Notes: generated from the letters alone by a model not told the origin. A stretch of 64,000 nucleotides of DNA from Spirochaetaceae bacterium (GCA_017622235.1 JAGARN010000010.1:62001-126000), one strand, 5' to 3'; shown: positions 15,665 to 24,741, counted from the stretch's first letter. Translations and numbers: made by a program.

Positions 15665-17506
15665 ATGTCAGAAATTATTGTTCCAAAAATGCCACGAAAA
15701 ACGCTTGTATTGAATTTTTTTATTTATGTTTCGCCAGTGATTTTTTTGATAATGCAGATTTTATTTACAGGGGTACTTTCTGCTCATCAACTTCTGGAAT
15801 TTTCAAAAAGTTATGTTTTTGGTGCTTTCGTAATTCTGTCGGTAGCAACTCCATTACTTTTTTTTAGAGTTTTCAATAAAAGCTTTGTAAGATATGATGG
15901 TTCTGAAGAATCAATAAAAAAATGTAACAAAATAGCATTATTGTATCCAAAAGTTTCGCTTGTTTTACCAATCCTTATGAACCTTTTCCTACCTCCATTA
16001 GCTTTAATTGGGCAGCCAATAAAAACAATAATTATTGTGCAGTTGCAATGTTTTGGTAGCATTTGTCTTACTAGCCTTTTTTTCTACATCAAATATTTGC
16101 AAGTTTTTGAAATATATTTAGGTTGGTTGCCTCTGCGAAAAGAATTTTGTTCCATGAGTTTGGCTGTTCGTTCTGCGTTAGTAGCTTTCTTCTGTTCTGT
16201 GGGTGTTCTTATAATGTGTATTGTTCCTGTGATTGGAACAGAAGCAAACGGTAGAACCATTGTTCAGTTGGTACTGCAAAAATCTGTTCCTCTTGGCATA
16301 ATCGGTGTAATAAACGCCATGCTTAATCTTGCATCCCAGATGGGTGGTGTTTCACGACGACTTGCAAATATAAAAGAAACTATGGAACAGGTTGCAGAAG
16401 GAGATTATTCTATGAAGCCGATGGTGTTGCAAAGTCGTGACGAAATCGGTCTTATAACAAATGATGTTAATTATTTTGTATCGAATACAAAAAAATTGAT
16501 AAACAATATAAAGTCTGGTGTAAATATTTCTCAAGAAGCAGCTGGCAATTTGGAAGTGAATATAAATGCTTCTGATACAAGAGTTCGGCAGGTTATGGAT
16601 AATGTTGCAGAAATAAAAACGGAAATGATAAATCAAGCTGCCGGTGTAGAAGAAACACACGCCACCGTTGAGCAAATTGCTGGTAACATAACTCGCCTCA
16701 GTAATGATATTGAATCTCAAGCCACTAGTGTAACACAAGCTTCTGCGGCTATTGAACAAATGGTTGCAAATATTCGTTCGGTTACAGAAATTCTTAGCAA
16801 AAACTCTGTAACTGTAAAAAATCTTGACAATGCGGCATCTGAGGGGCAAAAAACAGTTGAATCTGCTGTAGCGGTTTCAAAACGAATTTTTGAAGAATCA
16901 GAAGGAATGCTTGAAGCAAGTGCTGTAATTAAAAATATTGCAGAACAAACAAATATGTTGGCTATGAATGCTGCAATAGAAGCTGCTCACGCAGGTGATG
17001 CAGGGAAAGGTTTTGCTGTTGTAGCAGATGAGATACGCAAACTTGCTGAGGATTCTAGCACACAGAGTTTAACTATAACTTCCATGCTTAAGGATTTAGG
17101 GACTTCTATTAACGAAGTTTCTGAAACAACCCAAGAGGTTGAAAAACACTTTGCTTTAATATATGAATTGGCACAATCTGTGCAAAATCAAGAAGCAATT
17201 ATTATGCGTGCTATGCAAGAGCAATCAGAAGGTAGCGGACAAGTACTTGATGCAATGCATTCCATAAACGATATTACCGTTTCTGTTAAAGATGGAGCTA
17301 CTGTAATGTTACAGGGAAGCCAAGAAATTAGCGTAGAAATGGGTAAGCTTACGGAAGTTACTGGATTAATAACTCAGTCTGTAAACCGAATGGCAGACGA
17401 TTCATCTTTTATAACTGATGCTTTGAAGAATGTAAACGAAGCTGCCGACAAAAACTCGCAGGTTGTATCTGATTTGATTAACTCTGTTTCTGCTTTTAAA
17501 GTGTAG
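15665..17506 (+). CDS. Methyl-accepting chemotaxis protein with multi-pass membrane sensor
   Basis: A 613-residue chemoreceptor. The cytoplasmic hairpin tip is unmistakable ('[20 protein letters not shown]', then '[18 protein letters not shown]'). The N-terminal ~240 residues hold about six hydrophobic segments with short loops instead of the usual two helices flanking a periplasmic ligand domain. A HAMP-like linker follows ('[20 protein letters not shown]', then '[12 protein letters not shown]'). The sensor may therefore detect a membrane-borne signal or act with a partner. It has a strong ribosome binding site (GGAGGAAA) and stands alone, upstream of dnaX. Confidence 0.95.
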   Translation: MSEIIVPKMPRKTLVLNFFIYVSPVIFLIMQILFTGVLSAHQLLEFSKSYVFGAFVILSVATPLLFFRVFNKSFVRYDGSEESIKKCNKIALLYPKVSLVLPILMNLFLPPLALIGQPIKTIIIVQLQCFGSICLTSLFFYIKYLQVFEIYLGWLPLRKEFCSMSLAVRSALVAFFCSVGVLIMCIVPVIGTEANGRTIVQLVLQKSVPLGIIGVINAMLNLASQMGGVSRRLANIKETMEQVAEGDYSMKPMVLQSRDEIGLITNDVNYFVSNTKKLINNIKSGVNISQEAAGNLEVNINASDTRVRQVMDNVAEIKTEMINQAAGVEETHATVEQIAGNITRLSNDIESQATSVTQASAAIEQMVANIRSVTEILSKNSVTVKNLDNAASEGQKTVESAVAVSKRIFEESEGMLEASAVIKNIAEQTNMLAMNAAIEAAHAGDAGKGFAVVADEIRKLAEDSSTQSLTITSMLKDLGTSINEVSETTQEVEKHFALIYELAQSVQNQEAIIMRAMQEQSEGSGQVLDAMHSINDITVSVKDGATVMLQGSQEISVEMGKLTEVTGLITQSVNRMADDSSFITDALKNVNEAADKNSQVVSDLINSVSAFKV

Positions 17507-17535
17507 CTAATTTAATAGGTCAATTAGCAAATCTA

Positions 17536-17564
17536 TTGCGAAAAGCAGGATTTTTCAGTATGCT
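17536..17564 (+). promoter_or_regulatory. Promoter of dnaX, leaderless spacing
   Basis: TTGCGA and TATGCT are separated by 17 bases, and the -10 ends six bases before the ATG at 17571. No Shine-Dalgarno is seen, so the mRNA is probably leaderless. Confidence 0.55.
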
Positions 17565-17570
17565 TATTCT

Positions 17571-19301
17571 ATGGCATACGAAGTGACAGCAACACGTCGC
17601 CGTCCTCAACGGTTTGAAGATCTTGTTGGGCAAGAATTTGTGGCGGCTACATTAAGAAATTCAATACAAGCTGGAAAAATAGCTCATGCATATCTTTTTG
17701 CAGGACCTCGAGGTTGTGGAAAAACATCTTCTGCACGTATTTTGGCAAAGGCACTTAATTGCCAGCACGGACCAAGTGCAACGCCTTGCGGACAATGTAC
17801 AACTTGCCAAGAAATTACTCGAGGTTCTAGTCTTGATGTTATAGAGATAGATGGAGCGTCTAACACTAGTGTAAATGATATTCGCCAAATTAAAGATGAA
17901 ATCCTTTTTCCTCCTAATTCATGTCGCTACAAAATATATATCATAGACGAAGTTCATATGCTTTCTACAAGTGCGTTTAATGCTTTGCTAAAAACAATAG
18001 AAGAACCGCCTCCATATGTTATTTTTGTATTTGCCACAACAGAGTTGCATAAAGTTCCTGCTACAATAAAAAGTCGTTGTCAGCAGTTTAATTTTAGACT
18101 GGTAGCTGTTGAACAACTAAAAATGTTGCTCACTCAAGCTGCTACAGAAATAAATGTTCAAGCTGATGACGAAGCTTTGTACTGGATTGCAAGAGAAGCA
18201 ACAGGCAGCGTAAGAGATGCATACACTTTATTTGACCAAGTTACATCGTTTTCAGAAGGACACATTACTTACGATAAGATTCGCAACAAATTAGGTCTTG
18301 TGGGGGTAGAGAAACTAAATGAACTTTGCGAAATTTGTTGTCAAGGAAATGCTAAAGATGCATTAGATACCTTTGATAATCTTTTGCAAGGTGGAATCTC
18401 TATAGAGCAGTTTATTTCAAATCTAACGGATTATTTGCGTAGTCTATTGCTAATAAAATCAGGTGTTACAAAAGAAGCCTTACTTGGTCAGTCAGCGGAG
18501 AGATTTTCTGCCGTTGTTCTTGAAAACTGGAGCGTTCCTCAGATAGAGCAGGCTTTGTCGTTGGTTTTAAATCTTTACCGAGATATTCGATATTCTTTGA
18601 ACCCTAGATACGAAGCGGACTTAGCTGTTTCTCGATTATGTGGTGTATCAACATATATTTCTTTGCAAGAAGTTAAGCAGGCAGTTGAACAAGCAAGAGC
18701 TTTACTTTTGGGAACGTCGCCCCTCCAAAACCAAGAATTGCAGAGGCAACAAGGAGAGGACCGTTACCCTTTATCTAATGGCGGCGCTGTACCGCCTGAA
18801 CACCGGCAGCTCGACAATAAAAATGATTATTCAACATCAGAAGGTAAGCAAATTTTTCAGCAGATTTTGTCGGCAACACCAAAAAATCAACAAGTTGCAG
18901 AAAATCAGCTTAATCAATCCGCTAACAATACGCAAAATATAGTCACTTCGCAAAAAGATGACTTTGCACAAGTTTCCTTAGAAAACTTACGTGAAGCTAT
19001 GATAAAAGAGCTTTCTCTAACTCATGTTCTTGCGGCTTCTGCATTAATGGATTCTGAACCTTGGGATTTTTCAGAGAAGGGAATAATTCAAGTTGCTTTA
19101 CCTTCAGCTTTTGCACTTTCGCAACTTCAAAAAGAACAATCAATGCTTTCACAGCTGGCTTCTTCTCTTGCAAAGCAAAATTTAACTTTTAGACCAATTT
19201 TACAGCACATCGAAACAAACGAGCAGCTTCCTCAATATTCACCGCAAGTTGAGATAGTATGCAAAATGTTCAAAGGCTCAGTAGTAGGAGTAAATAAATG
19301 A
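17571..19301 (+). CDS. dnaX: DNA polymerase III subunit tau/gamma
   Basis: A 576-residue clamp-loader subunit. The N-terminus is typical ('RRRPQRFEDLVGQEFV'), with Walker A 'GPRGCGKT' at 45-52, a zinc site with four cysteines ('CQHGPSATPCGQCTTC'), Walker B/'IIDEVHMLS', and the 'TTELHKVPATIKSRC' sensor block. The C-terminal third is Gln/Asn-rich and low in conservation, as in tau tails that contact polymerase and helicase. The ATGA overlap with ybaB shows translational coupling. I did not find a convincing programmed-frameshift site. Confidence 0.97.
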   Translation: MAYEVTATRRRPQRFEDLVGQEFVAATLRNSIQAGKIAHAYLFAGPRGCGKTSSARILAKALNCQHGPSATPCGQCTTCQEITRGSSLDVIEIDGASNTSVNDIRQIKDEILFPPNSCRYKIYIIDEVHMLSTSAFNALLKTIEEPPPYVIFVFATTELHKVPATIKSRCQQFNFRLVAVEQLKMLLTQAATEINVQADDEALYWIAREATGSVRDAYTLFDQVTSFSEGHITYDKIRNKLGLVGVEKLNELCEICCQGNAKDALDTFDNLLQGGISIEQFISNLTDYLRSLLLIKSGVTKEALLGQSAERFSAVVLENWSVPQIEQALSLVLNLYRDIRYSLNPRYEADLAVSRLCGVSTYISLQEVKQAVEQARALLLGTSPLQNQELQRQQGEDRYPLSNGGAVPPEHRQLDNKNDYSTSEGKQIFQQILSATPKNQQVAENQLNQSANNTQNIVTSQKDDFAQVSLENLREAMIKELSLTHVLAASALMDSEPWDFSEKGIIQVALPSAFALSQLQKEQSMLSQLASSLAKQNLTFRPILQHIETNEQLPQYSPQVEIVCKMFKGSVVGVNK

Positions 19302-19609
19302 ACCCATTTGATTTGTTAAAGAATCCACAGGCATTAAAGGAACAATTTGCCAAAGTTCAAGAAGAAATTAAAAAGATTGAAGAAACAGGTTCTGCGGGTG
19401 GTGGAATTGTTAAAGTTACAATGAATGGTGAATTTGAAATCTTGAAAGTAGAACTAAATCCCATTGCTGTTGACCCAAGAGATATCCAAATGCTGCAAGA
19501 TTTAATTGTAGCTGCAAGCCATGATGCTTCTAGCAGAATAAAGGCAGCTCTGGAAAATCGTGTTGGACTTGGAAGAAATGGTATAGATTTTTCTGCATTT
19601 GGAATGTAA
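19298..19609 (+). CDS. ybaB: YbaB/EbfC nucleoid-associated protein
   Basis: A 103-residue DNA-binding protein of the YbaB/EbfC family, a homodimer that binds and bridges DNA. The signature 'VKVTMNGEFEILKVELNPIA' and the C-terminal small-residue tail are as expected. The ATG overlaps the dnaX stop by four bases. The dnaX-ybaB-recR order is conserved across many bacteria and EbfC was first studied in spirochaetes (Borrelia); that is known of the family. Confidence 0.95.
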   Translation: MNPFDLLKNPQALKEQFAKVQEEIKKIEETGSAGGGIVKVTMNGEFEILKVELNPIAVDPRDIQMLQDLIVAASHDASSRIKAALENRVGLGRNGIDFSAFGM

Positions 19610-19613
19610 AAGC

Positions 19614-20201
19614 ATGAATGCATTAGAAGAACTGGCAGAATCATTTTCTTGCTTACCTGGTATTGGAAAAAAAAGTGCTTTACGTATAGCAACCCACTTG
19701 CTTAAGTCAGATGCACAGTTTATGAGTAGGTTTTCAAATCAAATCGCTACGCTACAGCAAAGAATACGCTACTGTTCAGAATGTGGAACTTATACAGAAG
19801 ATGATCCTTGCAAAATATGTAGCAACCCTGCACGTGATCAAAGTATGCTTTGCGTAGTTGAACAACCTCAGGATGTGCAAACAATAGAAGCTTCAAGAGA
19901 ATATCATGGCTTGTTTCATGTGTTAGGTGGTGTAATTTCTCCCCTTGAGGGTGTTGGACCAGAACAACTTTCAATTAGCAAACTTTTACAACGGTTGCAA
20001 AACAGCAATATTTCAGAAGTAATTATTGCAACAAACCCTACTGTAGAAGGGGATACAACAGCTCTGTACATTCAAAGAATTCTTGCTGAAACAGGAATAA
20101 AAATAAGTAGACTTGCTTCTGGGTTGCCAGTTGGTGGTGATTTGGAATATGCAGATAGGCTTACTCTTGCTAGAAGCTTTCGTGGTAGAACTTTATTCTA
20201 A
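19614..20201 (+). CDS. recR: Recombination mediator protein RecR
   Basis: A 195-residue RecR with all expected parts: an N-terminal helix-hairpin-helix ('CLPGIGKKSALRIATHLL'), a C4 zinc finger (C54, C57, C66, C69), a Toprim domain starting 'LCVVEQPQDVQTIEASREYH', and the C-terminal 'ASGLPVGGDLEYADRLTLAR'. It loads RecA on gapped DNA with RecF/RecO. The frame opens five codons earlier with a TTG inside the ybaB end; the ATG at 19614 gives the normal family length and has GGAATG upstream. Confidence 0.97.
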   Translation: MNALEELAESFSCLPGIGKKSALRIATHLLKSDAQFMSRFSNQIATLQQRIRYCSECGTYTEDDPCKICSNPARDQSMLCVVEQPQDVQTIEASREYHGLFHVLGGVISPLEGVGPEQLSISKLLQRLQNSNISEVIIATNPTVEGDTTALYIQRILAETGIKISRLASGLPVGGDLEYADRLTLARSFRGRTLF

Positions 20202-20230
20202 AAAAAATACCCCGCACCAACGGCACGGGG
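20200..20230 (-). terminator. Intrinsic terminator of flaB
   Basis: On the minus strand CCCCGTGCC pairs with GGTGCGGGG (two G-T pairs, loop of three) and is followed by TATTTTTTTT. It is a strong rho-independent terminator for the flagellin transcript. Confidence 0.9.
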
Positions 20231-20249
20231 CAAACACTGTATCTACCTC

Positions 20250-21110
20250 TTATTGAAGAAGACTTAACACATTTTGTGTTGACTGATTGGCCTGTGCCAA
20301 CATAGCCATACCAGACTGCTGAAGAACTTGGTTCTTTGTAAAGTCAACCATTTCCTTTGCCATATCTGTATCACGGATTCGTGATTCTGCAGCTTGTAAG
20401 TTTTCTGCGCCAATGTCCAAACCAGTAATTGTGTATTCAAGACGATTCTGGTATGCACCAAGATCAGCACGCTGCTTGTTAATCTTTTTGAGTGCTTCGT
20501 CCAATGTTCCGATTGCACGGTTTGCACTGTCTGGGGTTTCCAGAGACATAATGCTTTCATCGCCCAAGTTGCGCAAATTTAAAGCTGTAGCGGTCATTGT
20601 ACCAATGTAAACCTGTGTGCGTTGATCCATATTTGCACCAATATGCAACCACATTGAAGCGGTAACATCGTTTGTGCCTTCTTGGCGAGCAAAACGTCCT
20701 GTAAGCATATTCATTCCATTGAACTGAGCGGAACTTGCAATGCGGTCAACCTCTGCAATCAAAGATGAAACTTCAACTTGGATTTGCATACGGTCTTCGT
20801 CAGTGTAAATACCGTTGGAAGCCTGAACAGCAAGTTCACGAATGCGTTGAACGATATCAGTTGTTTCTTGTAAGTATCCTTCTGTTGTCTGAATGAAAGA
20901 AATACCGTTCAAGGCGTTTGTTGATGCCTGATTCAAACCGCGAATCTGGCTGCGCATTTTTTCAGAAACGGCCAGTCCTGAAGCATCGTCACCGGCACGA
21001 TTGATTTTCATACCAGAAGAGAGTTTTTCCATATTCTTCTGGGCAGCGAGATTGGTTGCATTTGTTGAGCGCTGAGAAAACATTGCACTCATGTTGTGAT
21101 TAATAACCAT
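20250..21110 (-). CDS. flaB: Core flagellin FlaB (periplasmic flagellar filament)
   Basis: A 286-residue core flagellin, the length of spirochaetal FlaB proteins. The N-terminal D0/D1 part is classical ('[18 protein letters not shown]', '[20 protein letters not shown]'), and the C-terminal D0 ends '[19 protein letters not shown]'. There is no variable central D2/D3 domain, as expected for filaments held in the periplasm. A strong ribosome binding site (AAGGAGAT) and frequent C-ending codons point to high expression. A sigma-28-like promoter lies upstream and a strong terminator downstream, so it is a single-gene transcript. Spirochaetes carry several flaB genes; only this one is in the window. 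Confidence 0.97.
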   Translation of the reverse strand: MVINHNMSAMFSQRSTNATNLAAQKNMEKLSSGMKINRAGDDASGLAVSEKMRSQIRGLNQASTNALNGISFIQTTEGYLQETTDIVQRIRELAVQASNGIYTDEDRMQIQVEVSSLIAEVDRIASSAQFNGMNMLTGRFARQEGTNDVTASMWLHIGANMDQRTQVYIGTMTATALNLRNLGDESIMSLETPDSANRAIGTLDEALKKINKQRADLGAYQNRLEYTITGLDIGAENLQAAESRIRDTDMAKEMVDFTKNQVLQQSGMAMLAQANQSTQNVLSLLQ

Positions 21111-21178
21111 AATCTATCTCCTTAAAAACAGCCGAGACTCCAGCTGATAAATTCCTTCAGGAATAACCTGATACTTTA

Positions 21179-21205
21179 TCTTCGGAGAATTAAAAAAAGA
21201 CTTTA
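21179..21205 (-). promoter_or_regulatory. Sigma-28 (FliA)-like promoter of flaB
   Basis: On the minus strand TAAA (21205-21202) is followed after 16 bases by CCGAAGA (21185-21179), close to the TAAA-N15-CCGATAT pattern of motility promoters. The 5' leader is about 65 nt. The TAAA overlaps the last codons of the upstream gene. Confidence 0.5.
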
Positions 21206-21634
21206 CACTTTTTTATGGCATTCTGTGCAACCGGTAATTCTGACGTGTTTTTTTCCATTGGTGTGGGTAATAAGGCGTGCAATAAGATAACCTTCGGCGG
21301 GTACTTTTTTTTTGCAAACTGGACAATGCCTTTGTACCCCATTTTGGCAATATGGTAAACAATGAGGGCAACCTAGAATAGTGCAACGTTGCTCAGAATC
21401 GTATTTTTCTTGGATTGGTCTAAAAACCTTAGATGAAAGATTTTCTCCCTTTGCCAAAGGACTTTTGCAAAGAGGGCAAGTTGCCAAAGAAGCATTGTTA
21501 GGCGGAAGGTTTTTTGTGGGGTTTGTTTTATTTTTGCTGTTAGTTTTTTGGCTGAACTTTATGTATAAGCTGTAAGCAAAAATCAATAATCCTATGGTAG
21601 CTGTTACTCCTAAAACTATTATTAAATTATGCAT
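21203..21634 (-). CDS. Membrane-anchored zinc-ribbon-like protein, unknown function
   Basis: A 143-residue protein with one N-terminal transmembrane helix ('LIIVLGVTATIGLLIFAYSLYI') and a Cys-rich cytoplasmic or periplasmic part. Four CxxC/CxxxxC pairs are visible: 'CPLCKS', 'CTILGCPHC', 'CPVCKK' and 'CTECHKK', enough for two zinc-binding ribbons. No known family was recognised. It starts four bases after the aldehyde dehydrogenase stop and precedes flaB, so it may be co-transcribed with the former. Confidence 0.8.
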   Translation of the reverse strand: MHNLIIVLGVTATIGLLIFAYSLYIKFSQKTNSKNKTNPTKNLPPNNASLATCPLCKSPLAKGENLSSKVFRPIQEKYDSEQRCTILGCPHCLPYCQNGVQRHCPVCKKKVPAEGYLIARLITHTNGKKHVRITGCTECHKKV

Positions 21635-21638
21635 GATT

Positions 21639-23048
21639 TTATTTTAACAAAGCCTTTGCGTATTTAAGATGATTTTTATATGGTGGATATCTGAAAGGTA
21701 AATCCAACAAATCAGAAGATTTTAATATGCTTTTTAAGTGAACAAAAGTATAAAAGCCTGCTTTACCATGGTAACAACCCATCCCACTGTTTCCAATTCC
21801 GCCAAAAGGCAACCTGTGGGAAGATAAATGTAAAACAACATCGTTTATGCAACCTCCTCCGTAGCGCAACATTTTAACAACTTTTTGCTGAAGGCGTTTG
21901 TCTTTTGTAAAAACGTATAAAGCTAAAGGTTCTGGTTTTGAAGCAACAAAGGAAATTGCTTCTTCCATAGATTCCATTGGTATTACAGGAAGAATCGGAC
22001 CAAATATTTCTTCTTTCATCACCGGGGAATCTTGGGTTGGAGAATCCAAAACCACTGGGGCGATTTTTCGGGTTTCTTCATTGAATAATGGATATTTATT
22101 TGAATTTGCAACTATAACTTTGCCATTAGAAATATTACTTCCGTCACAAAGAGCTTTTAGGCGAAGAAAATGTTTTTGATTTATTATTGAAGGCAATGTA
22201 CTATTTTGTGCAGTTGGATTATTTCCGTACAACTTTACAATCTGTTTGCAAAGTTCTGTAACAAGTTTATCCTTTATGGTAGAATCTACAAGAATATAAT
22301 CAGGAGCGACGCAAGTTTGGCCAGAGTTTAATAACTTTCCCCAAATTATACGTCGAGCGACAAATTCCACATCAACTGTTTTGTCAACAATACATGGACT
22401 TTTCCCGCCAAGTTCAAGACATACAGGAGTTAAATGTTTAGATGCAGCTTCCATTACTTTTTTTCCTACGGCAACACTGCCAGTAAAAAAAATATAGTCA
22501 AAGTGCTGTTCCAAAAGACACTGATGAATCCAAGACCCTTGATTCAACACGCAAACATATTCTGGCAAAAAAACCTGTGCAATTATTTTTTCAATAATTG
22601 CGGATGTTGCAGATGAAGTACTAGAGGGTTTAAGCATTACACAGTTACCAGCCGCAACTGCTGAAATAAGTGGCATTAAGGCTAAGTAAAAGGGATAATT
22701 CCATGGCGACATAATTAAAACTTTGCCGTAAGGTTGGGGAAAAATTTTACTTTTTGCAGGAAAACAAAAGAGAGGTGAAGAAACAGACTGTGGCTTAGCC
22801 CAAGAACGTAGTTTTTTTATTGTAAACGATAACTCTGAAAGAACAAGACCAACTTCTGTTGAATAAGCTTCAAACTCAGATTTTCCTAAGTCATTGTTAA
22901 GAGCTGTTATTATTTGTTCTTGAAAAGAGATTATTGCTTTTTTAAGAGATTTTAGTTTGTATAACCGAAAATCAAGATCAAAAGTTGCACCAGAGGAGAA
23001 AAAATTTTGTTGACTAAGTATTAATTCAGTGAGTTCTTGTTCAGTCAT
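21639..23048 (-). CDS. Aldehyde dehydrogenase (class 3-like)
   Basis: A 469-residue NAD(P)-dependent aldehyde dehydrogenase of the class-3/fatty-aldehyde type. The cofactor region 'VLIMSPWNYPFYLALMPLIS', the 'FTGSVAVGKKVMEAA' loop, the catalytic glutamate in 'VCLELGGKSPCIV', and the nucleophilic Cys in 'NSGQTCVAPDYIL' are all present. It lacks the N-terminal reductase or targeting extensions seen in AdhE. The substrate is unknown; medium- or long-chain aldehydes are typical for this class. The promoter is a clean -35/-10 pair ending six bases before the ATG. Confidence 0.92.
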   Translation of the reverse strand: MTEQELTELILSQQNFFSSGATFDLDFRLYKLKSLKKAIISFQEQIITALNNDLGKSEFEAYSTEVGLVLSELSFTIKKLRSWAKPQSVSSPLFCFPAKSKIFPQPYGKVLIMSPWNYPFYLALMPLISAVAAGNCVMLKPSSTSSATSAIIEKIIAQVFLPEYVCVLNQGSWIHQCLLEQHFDYIFFTGSVAVGKKVMEAASKHLTPVCLELGGKSPCIVDKTVDVEFVARRIIWGKLLNSGQTCVAPDYILVDSTIKDKLVTELCKQIVKLYGNNPTAQNSTLPSIINQKHFLRLKALCDGSNISNGKVIVANSNKYPLFNEETRKIAPVVLDSPTQDSPVMKEEIFGPILPVIPMESMEEAISFVASKPEPLALYVFTKDKRLQQKVVKMLRYGGGCINDVVLHLSSHRLPFGGIGNSGMGCYHGKAGFYTFVHLKSILKSSDLLDLPFRYPPYKNHLKYAKALLK

Positions 23049-23054
23049 AACGAT

Positions 23055-23083
23055 ATTATATTACAAAACGATATATGTAACAA
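23055..23083 (-). promoter_or_regulatory. Promoter of the aldehyde dehydrogenase gene, leaderless spacing
   Basis: On the minus strand TTGTTA and a consensus TATAAT are separated by 17 bases, and the -10 ends six bases before the ATG at 23048. No Shine-Dalgarno sequence is present. Confidence 0.6.
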
Positions 23084-23106
23084 GAACTGCACAATAATAC
23101 CCCCGC

Positions 23107-23135
23107 TTGACATATAACAACAATTTCTTTATCAT
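23107..23135 (+). promoter_or_regulatory. Promoter of tRNA-Ala
   Basis: A consensus TTGACA is followed after 17 bases by TATCAT; the -10 ends 12 bases before the mature tRNA 5' end. Confidence 0.7.
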
Positions 23136-23147
23136 AAAAAACAACTT

Positions 23148-23221
23148 GGGGGTGTAGCTCATCTGGCTAGAGCGTTTGAATGGCATTCAAAAGGTAAGGG
23201 GTTCAAGTCCCCTCATCTCCA
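23148..23221 (+). tRNA. tRNA-Ala (anticodon GGC)
   Basis: A 74-nt cloverleaf. Acceptor arms GGGGGTG and CATCTCC pair with two G-T pairs, the anticodon stem is TTTGA/TCAAA around ATGGCAT (anticodon GGC, reads GCC), and the T arm is AGGGG/CCCCT around TTCAAGT. The discriminator is A; CCA is not encoded. The last 18 bases recur 162 bp downstream. Confidence 0.95.
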
Positions 23222-23384
23222 TGAAACTTAGTAGGCAGAAATGCAATCTTGAATTTTTAGCTATAGGCTTAGTATTTCATTTTATTGAGAGCATCCGAGG
23301 GGATGCTCGGCTTGTTTAGGGGGCTTGAACCGGAGTAGCTATGCTAGGTAGGCGGGGGCGAAGCCCAAGTCCCCTCATCTCCAT
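23204..23384 (+). repeat. 19-bp duplication of the tRNA-Ala 3' end flanking a 143-bp spacer (attachment-site-like)
   Basis: CAAGTCCCCTCATCTCCAT occurs at 23204-23222, inside the tRNA and just past it, and again without mismatch at 23366-23384. The spacer has no gene; it holds a perfect hairpin (GAGCATCC/GGATGCTC, 23289-23308) and a G-rich tract before the second copy that includes GGGC-GAA-GCCC. A duplicated tRNA 3' end is the footprint left by tyrosine-recombinase elements, but no integrase gene remains. Confidence 0.75.
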
Positions 23385-23469
23385 ATTTCTTAGAGTTTAA
23401 TGGAGCTACTCTTTACAAAATGTTTTTTCATCATTATTATATACTTACCGAGTGCTTTGGAGGCAAATT

Positions 23470-23886
23470 ATGGTAAAGCATATTTCTTGGAATGATGAAT
23501 ACAAAATCGGATACCACTTAATTGATAGCCAGCATCGTAGACTTTTTGAAATAGCTGATGAGATTTATTCTTTGACTCAAAAAGAAGAAGCAAAGCAAAA
23601 AGAAGATATTATTTTGGTTTTGCAGGATTGTACAAAATATACTCTTTCACATTTTTCTACCGAAGAAAAGCTTATGGAAGAAATAAAATATCCGGCAATG
23701 AACGCCCATATAAATCAGCACAAAGAGTTTAAAGTTAAGGTAACAGAAGCTATAAGTGATTATTCTAGAGGAAATTCTGTAAAACTTGAAGATTTATATC
23801 TCTTTATTGTAGAATGGCTTGTTCAGCATGTAACAAAGGTTGATAAAGCACTAGGGCTTTATGCTTCTACTCATCAAGTGAATTAA
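23470..23886 (+). CDS. Bacteriohemerythrin
   Basis: A 138-residue single-domain hemerythrin, a four-helix protein that binds O2 at a di-iron centre. The ligand set is complete: 'HLIDSQHRRLF', 'TLSHFSTEEKLM', 'HINQHKEF' and 'WLVQHVTKVD'. The ATG at 23470 is chosen over one six codons upstream because GGAGG lies seven bases before it. In an anaerobic or microaerophilic spirochaete it may scavenge or sense oxygen; the physiological role is inferred. It is followed 18 bases later by a lipoprotein gene. Confidence 0.93.
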   Translation: MVKHISWNDEYKIGYHLIDSQHRRLFEIADEIYSLTQKEEAKQKEDIILVLQDCTKYTLSHFSTEEKLMEEIKYPAMNAHINQHKEFKVKVTEAISDYSRGNSVKLEDLYLFIVEWLVQHVTKVDKALGLYASTHQVN

Positions 23887-23904
23887 TAAAACTAGGGTTT
23901 AGTC

Positions 23905-24741
23905 ATGAATAAAGCAAAAGGTTTTTTTTCATTTTTTATTTTATCTTTTTCTTGTTTGTTCTTTTCTTGTGATGGGCTTTTTGATGGAACTGAATCAAAA
24001 GGAAATGACCTTCCGCAGCCAGTAATTAAAGTAAATGCCTCTAATGTTACTATTAGTTGTAATGCAAGTGCAACTGATAATATTTTGTACATTAATGTAT
24101 ACAGAAAACTGTCTGCTGAAGGTGAATATATAAACATAGCACAAATTATTCCGGATTCAGGTAATTTTACTAATAGCGTTCAGTTTGTTGATTCCTACAT
24201 AGAAAATAACACAAAGTACGATTACAAAATTCGATATGCGAAAAAAACGGAAAGTGGCGATATTGATTATGTAAATACAGCTGCTCAAACAATTACTACA
24301 TCAACAGGTGCTACCGGTGAATTAGAACTTACAGATGGTGTAGATTCTTTAACAGATGCTAGCGGTGTAGAATTTACTTTTGATACAGAAACATATTTGT
24401 TAACTTTAAAAACTCCTGCTGCTTTTGGCTCAAACGCTACAACAGATCCAGTTTTTTGTTTGGTAATTTCTAACGGGAAAAAAATAATTCCAATAGAACT
24501 TACTACAGATTTTAAATTGAATTTAAGGAATGCTTTATCAACAGATTTTTTGGATGTGCCACTTAATATTGAAAAAGTTATCGCACAAATCAAAGAAGAA
24601 GATAAAATAAATAAATACACCACGTACACTTGGTCGATACCTGTCAAAATAACAATAAAAGATTCTAGTGGTGCAACACAAAATAGAATAACTGTGCCTG
24701 TAAGTTCCGCTACGAATTCAAACTTGGATTATAGCAGTTAG
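23905..24741 (+). CDS. Lipoprotein with fibronectin-III-like domain, unknown function
   Basis: A 278-residue protein with a signal peptide and a lipobox-like end ('SCLFFSCDG', Cys at 23), so it should be lipid-anchored. After a short linker, residues 36-130 look like a beta-sandwich of fibronectin-III type ('YINVYRKLSAEGEYINIA', then 'KYDYKIRYAK'). The C-terminal half is Thr/Ser-rich and resembles nothing known to me. It probably sits on the periplasmic or outer surface. Its stop overlaps the stop of the convergent TetR gene by four bases. Confidence 0.75.
   Translation: MNKAKGFFSFFILSFSCLFFSCDGLFDGTESKGNDLPQPVIKVNASNVTISCNASATDNILYINVYRKLSAEGEYINIAQIIPDSGNFTNSVQFVDSYIENNTKYDYKIRYAKKTESGDIDYVNTAAQTITTSTGATGELELTDGVDSLTDASGVEFTFDTETYLLTLKTPAAFGSNATTDPVFCLVISNGKKIIPIELTTDFKLNLRNALSTDFLDVPLNIEKVIAQIKEEDKINKYTTYTWSIPVKITIKDSSGATQNRITVPVSSATNSNLDYSS

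Noticed and set aside
16352-16849. 165-codon open frame on the minus strand opposite the chemoreceptor gene
   Set aside because: Cys/His/Tyr-rich low-complexity product antisense to a conserved signalling domain, with no start signal.
17506-17528. GCTAATT/AATTAGC hairpin after the chemoreceptor gene as a terminator
   Set aside because: Weak AT-rich stem with no T-run; may be fortuitous.
18870-18900. A-rich run in dnaX as a programmed frameshift site for a short gamma subunit
   Set aside because: No canonical slippery heptamer in frame with a stem-loop and early stop could be found.
23222-23365. Hidden second tRNA in the spacer after tRNA-Ala
   Set aside because: Only the 3' portion resembles a tRNA; no acceptor or anticodon stem can be paired.
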